A stretch of DNA of 64,000 nt from Chitinilyticum aquatile DSM 21506 (GTDB lineage: Bacteria > Pseudomonadota > Gammaproteobacteria > Burkholderiales > Chitinibacteraceae). The translations under genes and the position numbers were made by a program. The first letter of the stretch is position 1, and every line of letters begins with the position of its first letter. The notes under the pieces were generated by a model, which did no database searches, was not told the origin of the DNA, and saw nothing but the letters and a program-made list of their open reading frames with translations. The stretch is taken from positions 62,001 through 126,000 of the forward strand of contig NZ_AUMS01000011.1 of the NCBI RefSeq assembly GCF_000430805.1. Reading direction: 5' to 3'. Below are positions 8,737-16,541 of this stretch, one piece after another.

Positions 8737-9765
8737 TCAGCGCGCCATCACAGGCATCAGCGCCTCGACACAGTCGCGCACCAGATGCGGGCCGCGATAC
8801 ACCATGCCCGAATACAGCTGCACCAGTTGTGCTCCTGCCTTCACTTTCTCGACGGCATGTTCGCCTTCCAGAATGCCGCCCACACCGATGATCGGCACAG
8901 CACCATCAAGCGCAGCAGCCAGCTCGCGGATCACGTGCGTGGACTTGGTGCGCACCGGCGCACCGGAAAGCCCGCCTGCTTCCGTACCATAGCGCAGATG
9001 CTCGACACCGGTACGCGACAGCGTGGTGTTGGTCGCAATCACGCCATCGATGCGGTTTTCGATCAGCAAACGCGCCACATCCTGAATCTGGTTGCCATCC
9101 AGATCCGGCGCAATTTTCACCGCCAGCGGCACGTAGCGGCCATGCTGCTGCGCCAGCTTTTCCTGCTCGGCTTTCAGCTTGGCCAACAGGCCACCCAGCT
9201 CATCGGCCTGCTGCAGCTGACGCAGGTTCTTGGTATTCGGGCTGGAGATGTTAACCGTCACATAGCTGGCGTATTCATAGACCTTGCGCAGGCAGATCAG
9301 GTAATCGTCGGCGGCATTTTCGATCGGTGTATCGAAATTCTTGCCGATATTGATGCCGAGCACGCCACGGAAACGCGCTTTCTTCACGTTATCAACCAGG
9401 GCATCGACACCGTCGTTGTTAAAGCCCATGCGGTTGATGATGGCCTCGGCCTCCGGCAGGCGGAAGAGTCGCGGCTTGGGGTTGCCCGGCTGCGGACGCG
9501 GGGTGATCGTGCCGATTTCGATGAAACCGAAACCCAGCTCGCCCAGCGCATCAATGAAATCACCATTCTTGTCCAGCCCGGCTGCGAGCCCCACCGGATT
9601 GGGAAACTCGATGCCCATCACTGACACCGGGCAGGCCGGTGCTTCGCTGACCGTGGCACGCAGCAGATTGGCGCTATGCAAGGCCTTCAGGCTGGCCAGT
9701 GCCGCATGGTGCGCGCGCTCGGCATCGAGCATGAACAGGAAGGGTTTTGCAAACTGATAGGCCAT
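8737..9765 (-). CDS. pyrD: dihydroorotate dehydrogenase (quinone), class 2
   Basis: PyrD oxidises dihydroorotate to orotate in pyrimidine synthesis, passing electrons to quinone at the membrane. The 342 aa protein has the N-terminal amphipathic membrane-association region of class 2 enzymes ([20 protein letters not shown]). It also has [20 protein letters not shown], the catalytic Ser region [15 protein letters not shown], and the FMN phosphate region [18 protein letters not shown]. Its start is three bases after the folD stop, so the two are co-transcribed. Confidence 0.97.
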   Translation of the reverse strand: MAYQFAKPFLFMLDAERAHHAALASLKALHSANLLRATVSEAPACPVSVMGIEFPNPVGLAAGLDKNGDFIDALGELGFGFIEIGTITPRPQPGNPKPRLFRLPEAEAIINRMGFNNDGVDALVDNVKKARFRGVLGINIGKNFDTPIENAADDYLICLRKVYEYASYVTVNISSPNTKNLRQLQQADELGGLLAKLKAEQEKLAQQHGRYVPLAVKIAPDLDGNQIQDVARLLIENRIDGVIATNTTLSRTGVEHLRYGTEAGGLSGAPVRTKSTHVIRELAAALDGAVPIIGVGGILEGEHAVEKVKAGAQLVQLYSGMVYRGPHLVRDCVEALMPVMAR

Positions 9766-9768
9766 CGC

Positions 9769-10623
9769 TCAACCCCGGCGCTTTTCGCAAGCGTCGATGG
9801 TGTTCTGCATCAGCGTAGCGACCGTCATCAGGCCAACACCACCCGGCACCGGTGTAATCCACGACGCGCGCTCCTTGGCGGTGTCGAATTCCACGTCGCC
9901 GCACAGCTTGCCGCTTTCCAGACGGTTGATACCCACATCGATCACCACCGCCCCTTCCTTGATCCACTCGCCCTTCACAAAGTTGGGGATGCCCACGCCG
10001 GCCACCACCACATCCGCACCGCGTACCTTGTCAGCCAGATCCTTCGTCTTGCTGTGGCACACCGTCACAGTGGCACGCGCCAGCAACAGCTCGAGCGCCT
10101 GCGGGCGGCCGACAATATTGGAGGCGCCGATCACCACGGCATCCTTGCCGACCAGATCGATGCCGGTTTTTTCCAGCAGCGTCATCACACCGCGCGGGGT
10201 GCACGGGCGCAGCAGCGGCATTTTCAGCGTGAGACGGCCGATGTTGTAGGGATGGAAGCCATCGACATCCTTGTTCGGATCGATCAGCTCGATGATCTTG
10301 TCGCCATCCAGATGTTTCGGCAGCGGCAGCTGCACCAGGATGCCGTCGACATCATCATCGGCATTGAGCTTCGCCACCAGATCAAGCAATTCCTGCTCGG
10401 ACGTTTCCGCCGACAGATCAAATGCCAGCGAACGGATGCCGGCGTTTTCGCACTGGCGCTTCTTGTTGCCGACGTACACCTGCGAGGCCGGATCGGAGCC
10501 CACCAGAATTACCGCCAGCTGGGGGGCCGGCTTGCCTGCAGCCACGCGGGCATCGACGCGGGCACGAACGCCGGCAATCAGTTCCTGGGAAATCGCCTTG
10601 CCGTCAAGGATTTGTGCGGTCAT
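9769..10623 (-). CDS. folD: bifunctional methylenetetrahydrofolate dehydrogenase/cyclohydrolase
   Basis: FolD interconverts one-carbon tetrahydrofolate forms using NADP. The 284 aa protein starts [20 protein letters not shown]. It contains [20 protein letters not shown] with the catalytic Lys, [11 protein letters not shown], the nucleotide-binding [15 protein letters not shown] and the C-terminal [18 protein letters not shown]. The ATG at 10623 is the family start; a longer frame upstream would run through the tRNA promoter and tRNA-Pro. It pairs with pyrD. Confidence 0.97.
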   Translation of the reverse strand: MTAQILDGKAISQELIAGVRARVDARVAAGKPAPQLAVILVGSDPASQVYVGNKKRQCENAGIRSLAFDLSAETSEQELLDLVAKLNADDDVDGILVQLPLPKHLDGDKIIELIDPNKDVDGFHPYNIGRLTLKMPLLRPCTPRGVMTLLEKTGIDLVGKDAVVIGASNIVGRPQALELLLARATVTVCHSKTKDLADKVRGADVVVAGVGIPNFVKGEWIKEGAVVIDVGINRLESGKLCGDVEFDTAKERASWITPVPGGVGLMTVATLMQNTIDACEKRRG

Positions 10624-10716
10624 CGGTGTACTCCGTAAATGGTAAAAATCGGTGGAAAATTGGCGCGGATTTTCGCATTTTTGCCGCGCCGACTCAATCA
10701 AAATGCAAAAAGGGGG

Positions 10717-10746
10717 TTGACCAGCTTCGGCGGCTGACGCTATAGT
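10717..10746 (+). promoter_or_regulatory. promoter of the tRNA-Pro/tRNA-Arg unit
   Basis: TTGACC (10717-10722) and TATAGT (10741-10746) are separated by 18 bases. The -10 ends 12 bases before the mature tRNA-Pro, which is normal for a tRNA promoter. Confidence 0.7.
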
Positions 10747-10758
10747 TCGGCCTCTGTT

Positions 10759-10835
10759 CGGGGCGTAGCGCAGTCTGGTAGCGCACCTGTTTTGGGAACA
10801 GGGGGTCGTGAGTTCGAATCCCACCGCCCCGACCA
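10759..10835 (+). tRNA. tRNA-Pro (anticodon TGG)
   Basis: The acceptor stem CGGGGCG/CGCCCCG pairs perfectly. The anticodon loop reads TTTGGGA, placing TGG at positions 34-36. The T arm contains GTTCGAATC, and the CCA end is encoded. The length is 77 bases including CCA. Confidence 0.97.
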
Positions 10836-10856
10836 GACCAGCCTAAAAACCAGTAC

Positions 10857-10933
10857 GTGCCCGTAGCTCAACTGGATAGAGCAACGGCCTTCTAAGCCGT
10901 AGGTTACAGGTTCGATTCCTGTCGGGTGCGCCA
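10857..10933 (+). tRNA. tRNA-Arg (anticodon TCT)
   Basis: The acceptor arms GTGCCCG/CGGGTGC pair with two G-U wobbles. The anticodon stem ACGGC/GCCGT encloses loop CTTCTAA, giving TCT. The T loop is GGTTCGATTCC, and CCA is encoded. It lies 21 bases after tRNA-Pro and is probably cut from the same transcript. Confidence 0.97.
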
Positions 10934-10945
10934 AGGCCTGACAAG

Positions 10946-10973
10946 TTGCAAAAAACGCCGGCATCGTTATAAT
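10946..10973 (+). promoter_or_regulatory. candidate promoter before tRNA-His
   Basis: TTGCAA (10946-10951) and TATAAT (10968-10973) are 16 bases apart. They sit between tRNA-Arg and tRNA-His, with the -10 ending 17 bases before the tRNA. tRNA-His may therefore have its own promoter in addition to read-through. Confidence 0.6.
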
Positions 10974-10990
10974 GCCGCACCGGTTTCAGC

Positions 10991-11067
10991 GGTGGCTGTA
11001 GCTCAGTTGGTAGAGTCCAGGATTGTGATTCCTGTTGTCGTGGGTTCGAGCCCCATCAGCCACCCCA
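10991..11067 (+). tRNA. tRNA-His (anticodon GTG)
   Basis: The acceptor stem GTGGCTG/CAGCCAC has the extra 5' G at 10991 opposite discriminator C73, the hallmark of tRNA-His. The anticodon loop is TTGTGAT. CCA is encoded and ends at 11067. Confidence 0.97.
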
Positions 11068-11072
11068 AGTTG

Positions 11073-11101
11073 AAAAGCCCAGTCGCAAGACTGGGCTTTT
11101 T
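11073..11101 (+). terminator. rho-independent terminator after the tRNA cluster
   Basis: Twelve-base arms AAAAGCCCAGTC and GACTGGGCTTTT enclose a GCAA loop, followed by T residues. The stem is perfect and lies six bases after tRNA-His. Confidence 0.93.
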
Positions 11102-11240
11102 GCTTTCCACTTCCGCCTTCTCTGCCAGCCCCGTAAGCTCCCGTCATATTTTTTACGGCAAGACAAGTAATGCGCAACACAGCATGAATGCTTCATTTCG
11201 TCTAGCATGCCCCCTTTCATCCAACTCGAAGGGAAAGCAG

Positions 11241-11663
11241 ATGCTATCCACCATGCTGACCGGCGCGATTGTCGGTGCGACGTTTGGTTTTCTGATGTTG
11301 CTGGTTATGGCTCTTATCGCAAAAGGCAAAAAACCGCGCTCGATTGTTTCAATTGAATACGCAGGCGACCTCTGGCCCCAGATTGAAAGCTGGTGCGCGC
11401 AACATGGCTATGCACTACGCGAGCAAAATGGGCAACAGCGCCTTTATCAACATGGCAAAGGCTTCTTGCAAGCAGCAGCCCGCTTCCAGGTCAGCCGCAA
11501 CGGCAACATCTGGCAACTGGAAGGCTGGATGCATATCAACGCGCTCATTACCCGTGCCGAGCTGGCGCTGGATGAAACCGGCCCGCTAGTCAAATTGCCG
11601 CGCGACAAACGCAAGAACGAATTCAATATCCTGCTCGGCCAGCTTGGCGCTCCGGCACTCTGA
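11241..11663 (+). CDS. small membrane-anchored protein of unknown function
   Basis: This 140 aa protein has one N-terminal transmembrane helix (about residues 5-26, AIVGATFGFLMLLVMALIA). A soluble domain of about 110 aa follows, with mixed strands around QRLYQHGKGFLQAAARFQVS and NIWQLEGWMHINALI. I do not recognise the family. The ATG at 11241 follows a GAAGGGAAAG-type purine stretch and places the helix at the N terminus. A much longer frame upstream is ruled out because it would cover tRNA-His and its terminator. It stands alone before sbcB. Confidence 0.75.
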   Translation: MLSTMLTGAIVGATFGFLMLLVMALIAKGKKPRSIVSIEYAGDLWPQIESWCAQHGYALREQNGQQRLYQHGKGFLQAAARFQVSRNGNIWQLEGWMHINALITRAELALDETGPLVKLPRDKRKNEFNILLGQLGAPAL

Positions 11664-11786
11664 CAGTAAACATCAAAGCACCGCCTCGCTGATTGGCTGC
11701 CTCACCTCTGCCTGTGCAGCCAGATCAGCGAACAGGTGCGGCTGCAAGTACAATGTGCCGCTGTTATCCATTAACGGCCTGTGCAC

Positions 11787-13229
11787 ATGAGCCTCACCTT
11801 CTTCTGGCACGACTACGAAACCTTCGGCGCGGTGCCGCGCCGCGACCGCCCTTCCCAGTTTGCCGGCATCCGCACCGACGAAAATCTGAATGAAATTGGC
11901 GGCCCGGTGATGGTCTATTGCCAGCCCGCGCCCGACTACCTACCCTCCCCCGAAGCCTGCCTGCTCACCGGCATCACGCCGCAGCTCTGCCAGGAGCGCG
12001 GCGTCAGCGAGGCCGATTTTGCTGCGGTCATCGAAGCCGAACTCGCTACTCCCGGCACCATTGGCGTCGGCTACAACTCGATCCGCTTTGATGACGAAGT
12101 CACCCGCCACCTGTTCTGGCGCACCTTGCGCGACCCGTACGCGCGCGAATGGCAAAACCACTGCGGCCGCTGGGATCTGCTCGACGTAGTGCGCACCTGC
12201 TTCGCGCTGCGCCCGGAAGGCATCCAGTGGCCGACGCACGACGACGGCCGACCGTCCTTCAAGCTGGAAGACCTCAGCCGCGCCAATGGCCTACTGCACG
12301 AAGCCGCGCACGATGCGCTCTCCGACGTGCGCGCCACCATCGCGCTGGCGCGGCTGATCCGCGATACGCAGCCCAAGCTGTTCGACTTCTGCCTGGCTCT
12401 GCGCAAGAAAGAACGCGTGCAGGAAGAGATCGGTCTACCGCAAAAAAAACCCTTCATCCACATCAGCGGGATGTTTGGAACTGAACGCGGCTGCACGGCC
12501 ATTGTCTGGCCACTGGCGATGCACCCGACCAACAAGAACGAAGTCATCGTCTGGGATCTGGCCTTCGACCCGGCGGAACTCGCCACACTCGACGCGGAAA
12601 GCGCGCGGCTACGCATGTTCAGCAAAGCCAGCGAGTTGCCCGAAGGCATCACGCGCCTGCCGGTGAAAACCATCCACATCAACAAATCACCCATCGTGAT
12701 CGGCAATCTGAAAGTGCTCAGCGACGAGCGTGCCGAGCACTGGGGCATCGATAAAACCCAGGCACTGCGACACGCCGAATGGCTGGCTGGCAACGAACCG
12801 GCGGCCGATTTGTGGGCGCAGGTTTTCCAGCGCGACAACGGCGGTCAGAAGGCCGACGTGGACGAAGACCTCTACGGCGGCTTTGTCGGCAACAACGACC
12901 GGCGCGTGCTCAATCGCCTGCTGGAGCTCGACGGTGCCGCGCTCGCAGCGCACCGCCCGAGCTTCGCTGACTTCCGACTGGAGGAGCTGCTGTTCCGCTT
13001 TCGCGCCCGCAACTACCCGGACACACTATCGGAATCGGAGACCCAGCGCTGGCAACAGCACTGCGTAGCTAAGCTGATCAATGGTGAGGGGAATGCCCGC
13101 ACGCTGCAGGGCTTCATGGACGAACTGGAAACGCGGTTCGAAACCGTTTCGGAAAATGGTGATAAACGTTCTGAAGCGATTCTGGAGGCGCTGAGCGACT
13201 ACGCGGAGCTGATTGCGCCGGAATACTAA
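11787..13229 (+). CDS. sbcB: exodeoxyribonuclease I
   Basis: ExoI is a 3'-5' single-strand DNA exonuclease in recombination and mismatch repair. The protein is about 480 aa, the usual length. It shows the DEDD-exonuclease opening FFWHDYETFGAVPRRDRPSQ with the first catalytic Asp and Glu. GIRTDENLNEIGGPVMVYC, GYNSIRFDDEVTRHLFWR, and the third acidic block HDALSDVRATIALARLI follow. I prefer the ATG at 11787 over a GTG two codons earlier. Confidence 0.97.
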   Translation: MSLTFFWHDYETFGAVPRRDRPSQFAGIRTDENLNEIGGPVMVYCQPAPDYLPSPEACLLTGITPQLCQERGVSEADFAAVIEAELATPGTIGVGYNSIRFDDEVTRHLFWRTLRDPYAREWQNHCGRWDLLDVVRTCFALRPEGIQWPTHDDGRPSFKLEDLSRANGLLHEAAHDALSDVRATIALARLIRDTQPKLFDFCLALRKKERVQEEIGLPQKKPFIHISGMFGTERGCTAIVWPLAMHPTNKNEVIVWDLAFDPAELATLDAESARLRMFSKASELPEGITRLPVKTIHINKSPIVIGNLKVLSDERAEHWGIDKTQALRHAEWLAGNEPAADLWAQVFQRDNGGQKADVDEDLYGGFVGNNDRRVLNRLLELDGAALAAHRPSFADFRLEELLFRFRARNYPDTLSESETQRWQQHCVAKLINGEGNARTLQGFMDELETRFETVSENGDKRSEAILEALSDYAELIAPEY

Positions 13230-13353
13230 GTGGCTGGGCATACAAACAAACTAGAGACTTTCAAATACGGATGCTCGGCCGAACAGACTACCAGATGGTC
13301 GAGCAGTACACGTACGCGTGCCGGCATAACCAGACGGTGCGCGCTGCTTTTAA

Positions 13354-13665
13354 CTGCGTGTCTCGCAGATCAATGGCTGCGCGTTCTGCTTGGACACGCA
13401 CGCCAAAGCCCTGCACGCCCGTGGCGAAAGCCAGGAGCGGCTCGATGCGCTGGCCGGCTGGCAGGTCAGTGAGCACTTTGACGACAGTGAACGCGCAGCA
13501 CTGCGCTGGGCCGAGGCACTCACCAATATCCGCCATGGTCATACCAGTGATGATGACTACACCTGTTTGCTGCCCCACTTCAATGAGGAGGAGATTTCAG
13601 AACTGACCATGGCGATCGCCGGCATGAACGGGCTGAACCAGCTGGCAATCGCGATGCGGCAATAA
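13354..13665 (+). pseudogene. remnant of an AhpD/carboxymuconolactone decarboxylase-type gene lacking its 5' part
   Basis: The reading frame from 13354 gives LRVSQINGCAFCLDTHAKAL, the core of the AhpD-like peroxidase/decarboxylase family with its CxxC redox pair. It continues normally to HFNEEEISELTMAIAGMNGLNQLAIAMRQ and a stop. A TAA lies directly upstream at 13351-13353, and the bases before it do not encode the expected first 40-50 residues in any frame I read. There is no ATG or ribosome-binding site. A TTG within the CxxC region could start only a fragment missing half the active site. I call it a decayed gene. Confidence 0.75.
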
Positions 13666-13853
13666 GCGGCTACAGAGCCGTTTTGCCAAGGGGGCACGCA
13701 GTCAATGCCATGGGCAGAATTGGCCTGAGACTCATGCAATCTCGCTCCATTCAAGGACTGGAACCCAACCACACCGCCCCCCCCCAAGGGGAAAAATCAA
13801 AGCAAGCAGCCCGACTCCGTCAGAGCATCGTCTTTCGCCCCTGGAGACAAGGA

Positions 13854-14996
13854 TCAGAACGACAGACACAGCAGCACCAGCAGCCCGCTGCACGCCATTA
13901 GTACAGAGCCTCCGCCCAGCGCCAGCAGTACCGAGGATTCCGGATACTGCTTGAGCGCATCCTCCCTCAACAGGCAGTAAAAACTGTCATTCGGCAGGAT
14001 CGCCAGCATCGACCCCAGGCAGATTGCGGCAACGACCAACGCAGGTGGCAAGCCCATCCCCCCGATCTGGGGCGCCAGCATGGCTGTCACGGCAGCAAAG
14101 GTCGCCATTGAAGACCCTTTGACGAGCTTGAATAGCGCGGTGATTGCAAACAGCAGCAAAACCAGCTCCCAGCGCGCCGTGCCAGCCAGGGTGACAGCGG
14201 AAAGCGGGAACAGATGGACAATCACTCCACCCAGTGCACTGGCAGCTCCAATCATCATGACCAGATAGCCGGTTCGTCGCCAGGCCGACTGCAAGCAGTC
14301 CCCCGCCTGCGCCCCCGAAAATCCGCGCAATGCCAGCGCAGCGCCCAGCGCCAGCGCCCCCTTGGCAGTGAACAGGAAACCGATTCCCGGCATACTGCCC
14401 AGCGAGGTAAACAGCCCGGCCAGCGACAGCAACACCAGCAGCAGCAAGGGCAACGCAAGTCCCTGCCATGAGGTGGCGCCCGGTTCCGTGACGGCATGGC
14501 CGCCCACATTCTGCCAGCGCGCCGCCCACAACATGCCGACCAGCCAGACCGGGAAAAAGATCAATGCCACATAGAACAAATCACCCACCTCCGTCATGCC
14601 CAGTCCGGCAAGGACAATCAGGGCTCCAGCCGGATACAGCAGCTTGAACCCCGCATACGCCCCCATTGCCACCGCCAGCTTGCGCCGGCGCAGCAAGGGG
14701 GACAACGTGGCATACGCGGTGTCCGGACAGACAAACAGCGCCCCCGCCAACGGAGCGAGCAGCACCAGCAGCTTTTCAGGCAGCACCGGTGCACGGCGGA
14801 GCACCACCTCGGCCAGCAGAAAGGCCGGAAACATCAGCAGGGCAAATTCGCCCAGCGCCCGCCCGAATCCTTCGTTGAACAGCCTGACCAGTTCCGGACC
14901 ACTCATCCCCGCTACGCCACCAGCCAGCAAGGCCAGCAGTGCGAGCAGCAAGGGAAAAGGAATCGGCGCCAGCCATTGTTTGATCGTTCGCAGCAT
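13854..14996 (-). CDS. GntP-like (ion transporter superfamily) membrane permease
   Basis: This 380 aa protein has about ten to eleven hydrophobic segments. FKLVKGSSMATFAAVTAM resembles the glycine/serine-rich motif of gluconate:H+ symporters (GntP). AAICLGSMLAILPNDSFYCLL is similarly placed to the second conserved block. It is shorter than classical GntP (about 440 aa), so the exact family is uncertain. The substrate is probably an organic acid, but that is not shown. It is transcribed divergently from a LysR regulator 98 bases away, the usual layout for a LysR-controlled transporter. Confidence 0.7.
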   Translation of the reverse strand: MLRTIKQWLAPIPFPLLLALLALLAGGVAGMSGPELVRLFNEGFGRALGEFALLMFPAFLLAEVVLRRAPVLPEKLLVLLAPLAGALFVCPDTAYATLSPLLRRRKLAVAMGAYAGFKLLYPAGALIVLAGLGMTEVGDLFYVALIFFPVWLVGMLWAARWQNVGGHAVTEPGATSWQGLALPLLLLVLLSLAGLFTSLGSMPGIGFLFTAKGALALGAALALRGFSGAQAGDCLQSAWRRTGYLVMMIGAASALGGVIVHLFPLSAVTLAGTARWELVLLLFAITALFKLVKGSSMATFAAVTAMLAPQIGGMGLPPALVVAAICLGSMLAILPNDSFYCLLREDALKQYPESSVLLALGGGSVLMACSGLLVLLCLSF

Positions 14997-15094
14997 GTCT
15001 TGCTCCAGCTCACCCTAAGATGGGCCCATACTAGTTTTCTGCGCAGTGGCAGAGAAACGATTTCCATACTGGGCTGGATTGAGAAAAACTCATC

Positions 15095-16036
15095 GTGCGC
15101 CGACTCCCCTCCCTGCGAAGCTTCGAAGCGTTCGCCGCCGCAGCAAGGCATCAGCATTTCACGCAGGCTGCCGAAGAGCTGTGCGTCACACCCGGCGCGA
15201 TCAGTCGTGCGGTACGGCAACTGGAAGACGAACTGCAGGTCATCCTGTTCGAGCGGCAGGGAAGCCGGCTAAAACTGTCCCGTGCAGGCCTCGTCCTCAG
15301 TCAGCACCTCGAGCAGTTGCTAGCGCAGCTGGCGCAAACTATGGACCAGCTGAAAAGCCATCCGGCCGAAGTGCGCCTGACCCTGCTGCCCTCGCTGGCC
15401 GCCTGCTGGCTTGCCCCGCAGTTGCACGCCTTCATCGCACAGCATCCGGACATCTCACTGTCCATTCACGCCAGCCAGCAATCCGAAAACCTTGCTCGCA
15501 AGGGGCTTGATCTCGCCCTGCGCTTCGGCCCGGGAGACTGGCCCGGACTTCAAGCGGTTGAACTGGGTGAAGACTGGCTGATTCCGGTCTGCACAACGCG
15601 CATTCTTCAAGAGGCGTGCCCCGCCCCTGCGCTACTGCAACAGCAGTTGCTGCATCCGCAAAGCCTGGAAACCTGGACACACTGGTTTCAGGCCTGCGGC
15701 ATGGACATCGGCGCTTTGTCCGGCCCCCGCTTCAATGATGCCAGCTCATTGCTGCAAGCCGCGCAGGACGGTGCAGGCATTGCGCTGGTCAGGGCCGTGC
15801 TGGCCCTGAGGCCTTTACAGACCGGACAGCTGATCATTGCCAGCCCGCACGCCCTGCGCTGTCAATATCGCTACTGGCTGGTTCGCCCGGAAGGAGCGTC
15901 GCCCGATCCGGCCGTGGCCCGTGTCGAGCAATGGCTGAAGCATGCACTGGCCAAAACCTATCAAGATCTGGTGCCATTGCTTCGTGAGACCCAAATCCAC
16001 ACGGGGAAAGGACACGCCCTTGGCGTAGAAAATTGA
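15095..16036 (+). CDS. LysR family transcriptional regulator (GcvA-like)
   Basis: This 313 aa protein has an N-terminal winged helix-turn-helix (LRSFEAFAAAARHQHFTQAAEE, then TPGAISRAVRQLEDEL). A type 2 periplasmic-binding-like effector domain follows from about residue 90. The opening block RRLPSLRSFEAF is typical of GcvA-like regulators. It starts with GTG and the ribosome-binding site is weak. The divergent GntP-like transporter is its likely target, and the 98-base shared intergenic region would hold the operator. Confidence 0.93.
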   Translation: MRRLPSLRSFEAFAAAARHQHFTQAAEELCVTPGAISRAVRQLEDELQVILFERQGSRLKLSRAGLVLSQHLEQLLAQLAQTMDQLKSHPAEVRLTLLPSLAACWLAPQLHAFIAQHPDISLSIHASQQSENLARKGLDLALRFGPGDWPGLQAVELGEDWLIPVCTTRILQEACPAPALLQQQLLHPQSLETWTHWFQACGMDIGALSGPRFNDASSLLQAAQDGAGIALVRAVLALRPLQTGQLIIASPHALRCQYRYWLVRPEGASPDPAVARVEQWLKHALAKTYQDLVPLLRETQIHTGKGHALGVEN

Positions 16037-16159
16037 ATCTACTCAATACCCTGCAAGCAACATGCAACGGACAGGCAGCGATGATGTGCATACAGGAGCA
16101 CGAACGGCACCTATAATTAATTCAAATGCAAGGTAATAAAAGATTAAAAACATGAAATA

Positions 16160-16188
16160 TTGACCAAAGCAGTCAGCATCGACACAAT
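16160..16188 (+). promoter_or_regulatory. candidate promoter of the 77 aa secreted protein gene
   Basis: TTGACC (16160-16165) and CACAAT (16183-16188) are 17 bases apart, about 30 bases before the start at 16218. The -35 is good and the -10 moderate. Confidence 0.35.
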
Positions 16189-16217
16189 GCTAGGGAAAAC
16201 ACCAATACGGTTCCCTT

Positions 16218-16451
16218 ATGCGCGCACATGCTTTTGCTCTTCCCGCACTATTCCTTCTCGTCAGTGGTGTAGCGATTGCCGCATTCAGCATGGCCCCTGC
16301 GCCACGCTCTCTCAAGGTCACACCTGACTGGAGAGCTCCTGCGCCGGTTTGCTGGAATGACCAGTCAGCACAAAGCTGCGCTCAAGCCACCGAAAAGCAT
16401 CTGCGCATTCAGGAGGAGCGACTGGCTGCGCGCGCGGAAGAAGTCCGGTGA
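16218..16451 (+). CDS. small predicted secreted protein of unknown function
   Basis: This 77 aa frame starts with a clear signal-peptide-like segment (HAFALPALFLLVSGVAIAAF). About 50 residues follow with two cysteines (VCWNDQSAQSC) and a charged helical C terminus (EKHLRIQEERLAARAEEVR). The ribosome-binding site is poor, but a promoter-like sequence lies upstream and a strong terminator follows 46 bases after the stop. No family is recognised. Confidence 0.5.
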   Translation: MRAHAFALPALFLLVSGVAIAAFSMAPAPRSLKVTPDWRAPAPVCWNDQSAQSCAQATEKHLRIQEERLAARAEEVR

Positions 16452-16496
16452 TCCGCAAATGCTCCGAGCCACGAAGCGAATAAGGAACGACAAAGA

Positions 16497-16527
16497 AAAA
16501 ACGGGAGGCCGCAGCCTCCCGTTTTTA
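16497..16527. terminator. terminator shared by the small secreted gene and the GH19 chitinase gene
   Basis: Arms AACGGGAGGC and GCCTCCCGTT have A-runs on the left and T-runs on the right. It can therefore stop transcription from both converging directions. It lies 15 bases past the chitinase stop. Confidence 0.92.
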
Positions 16528-16541
16528 TTGGTGCATTCCGC

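Noticed and set aside
10624-10824. N-terminal extension of folD through tRNA-Pro
   Set aside because: The extension would translate the tRNA gene and its promoter. The conserved FolD start is at 10623.
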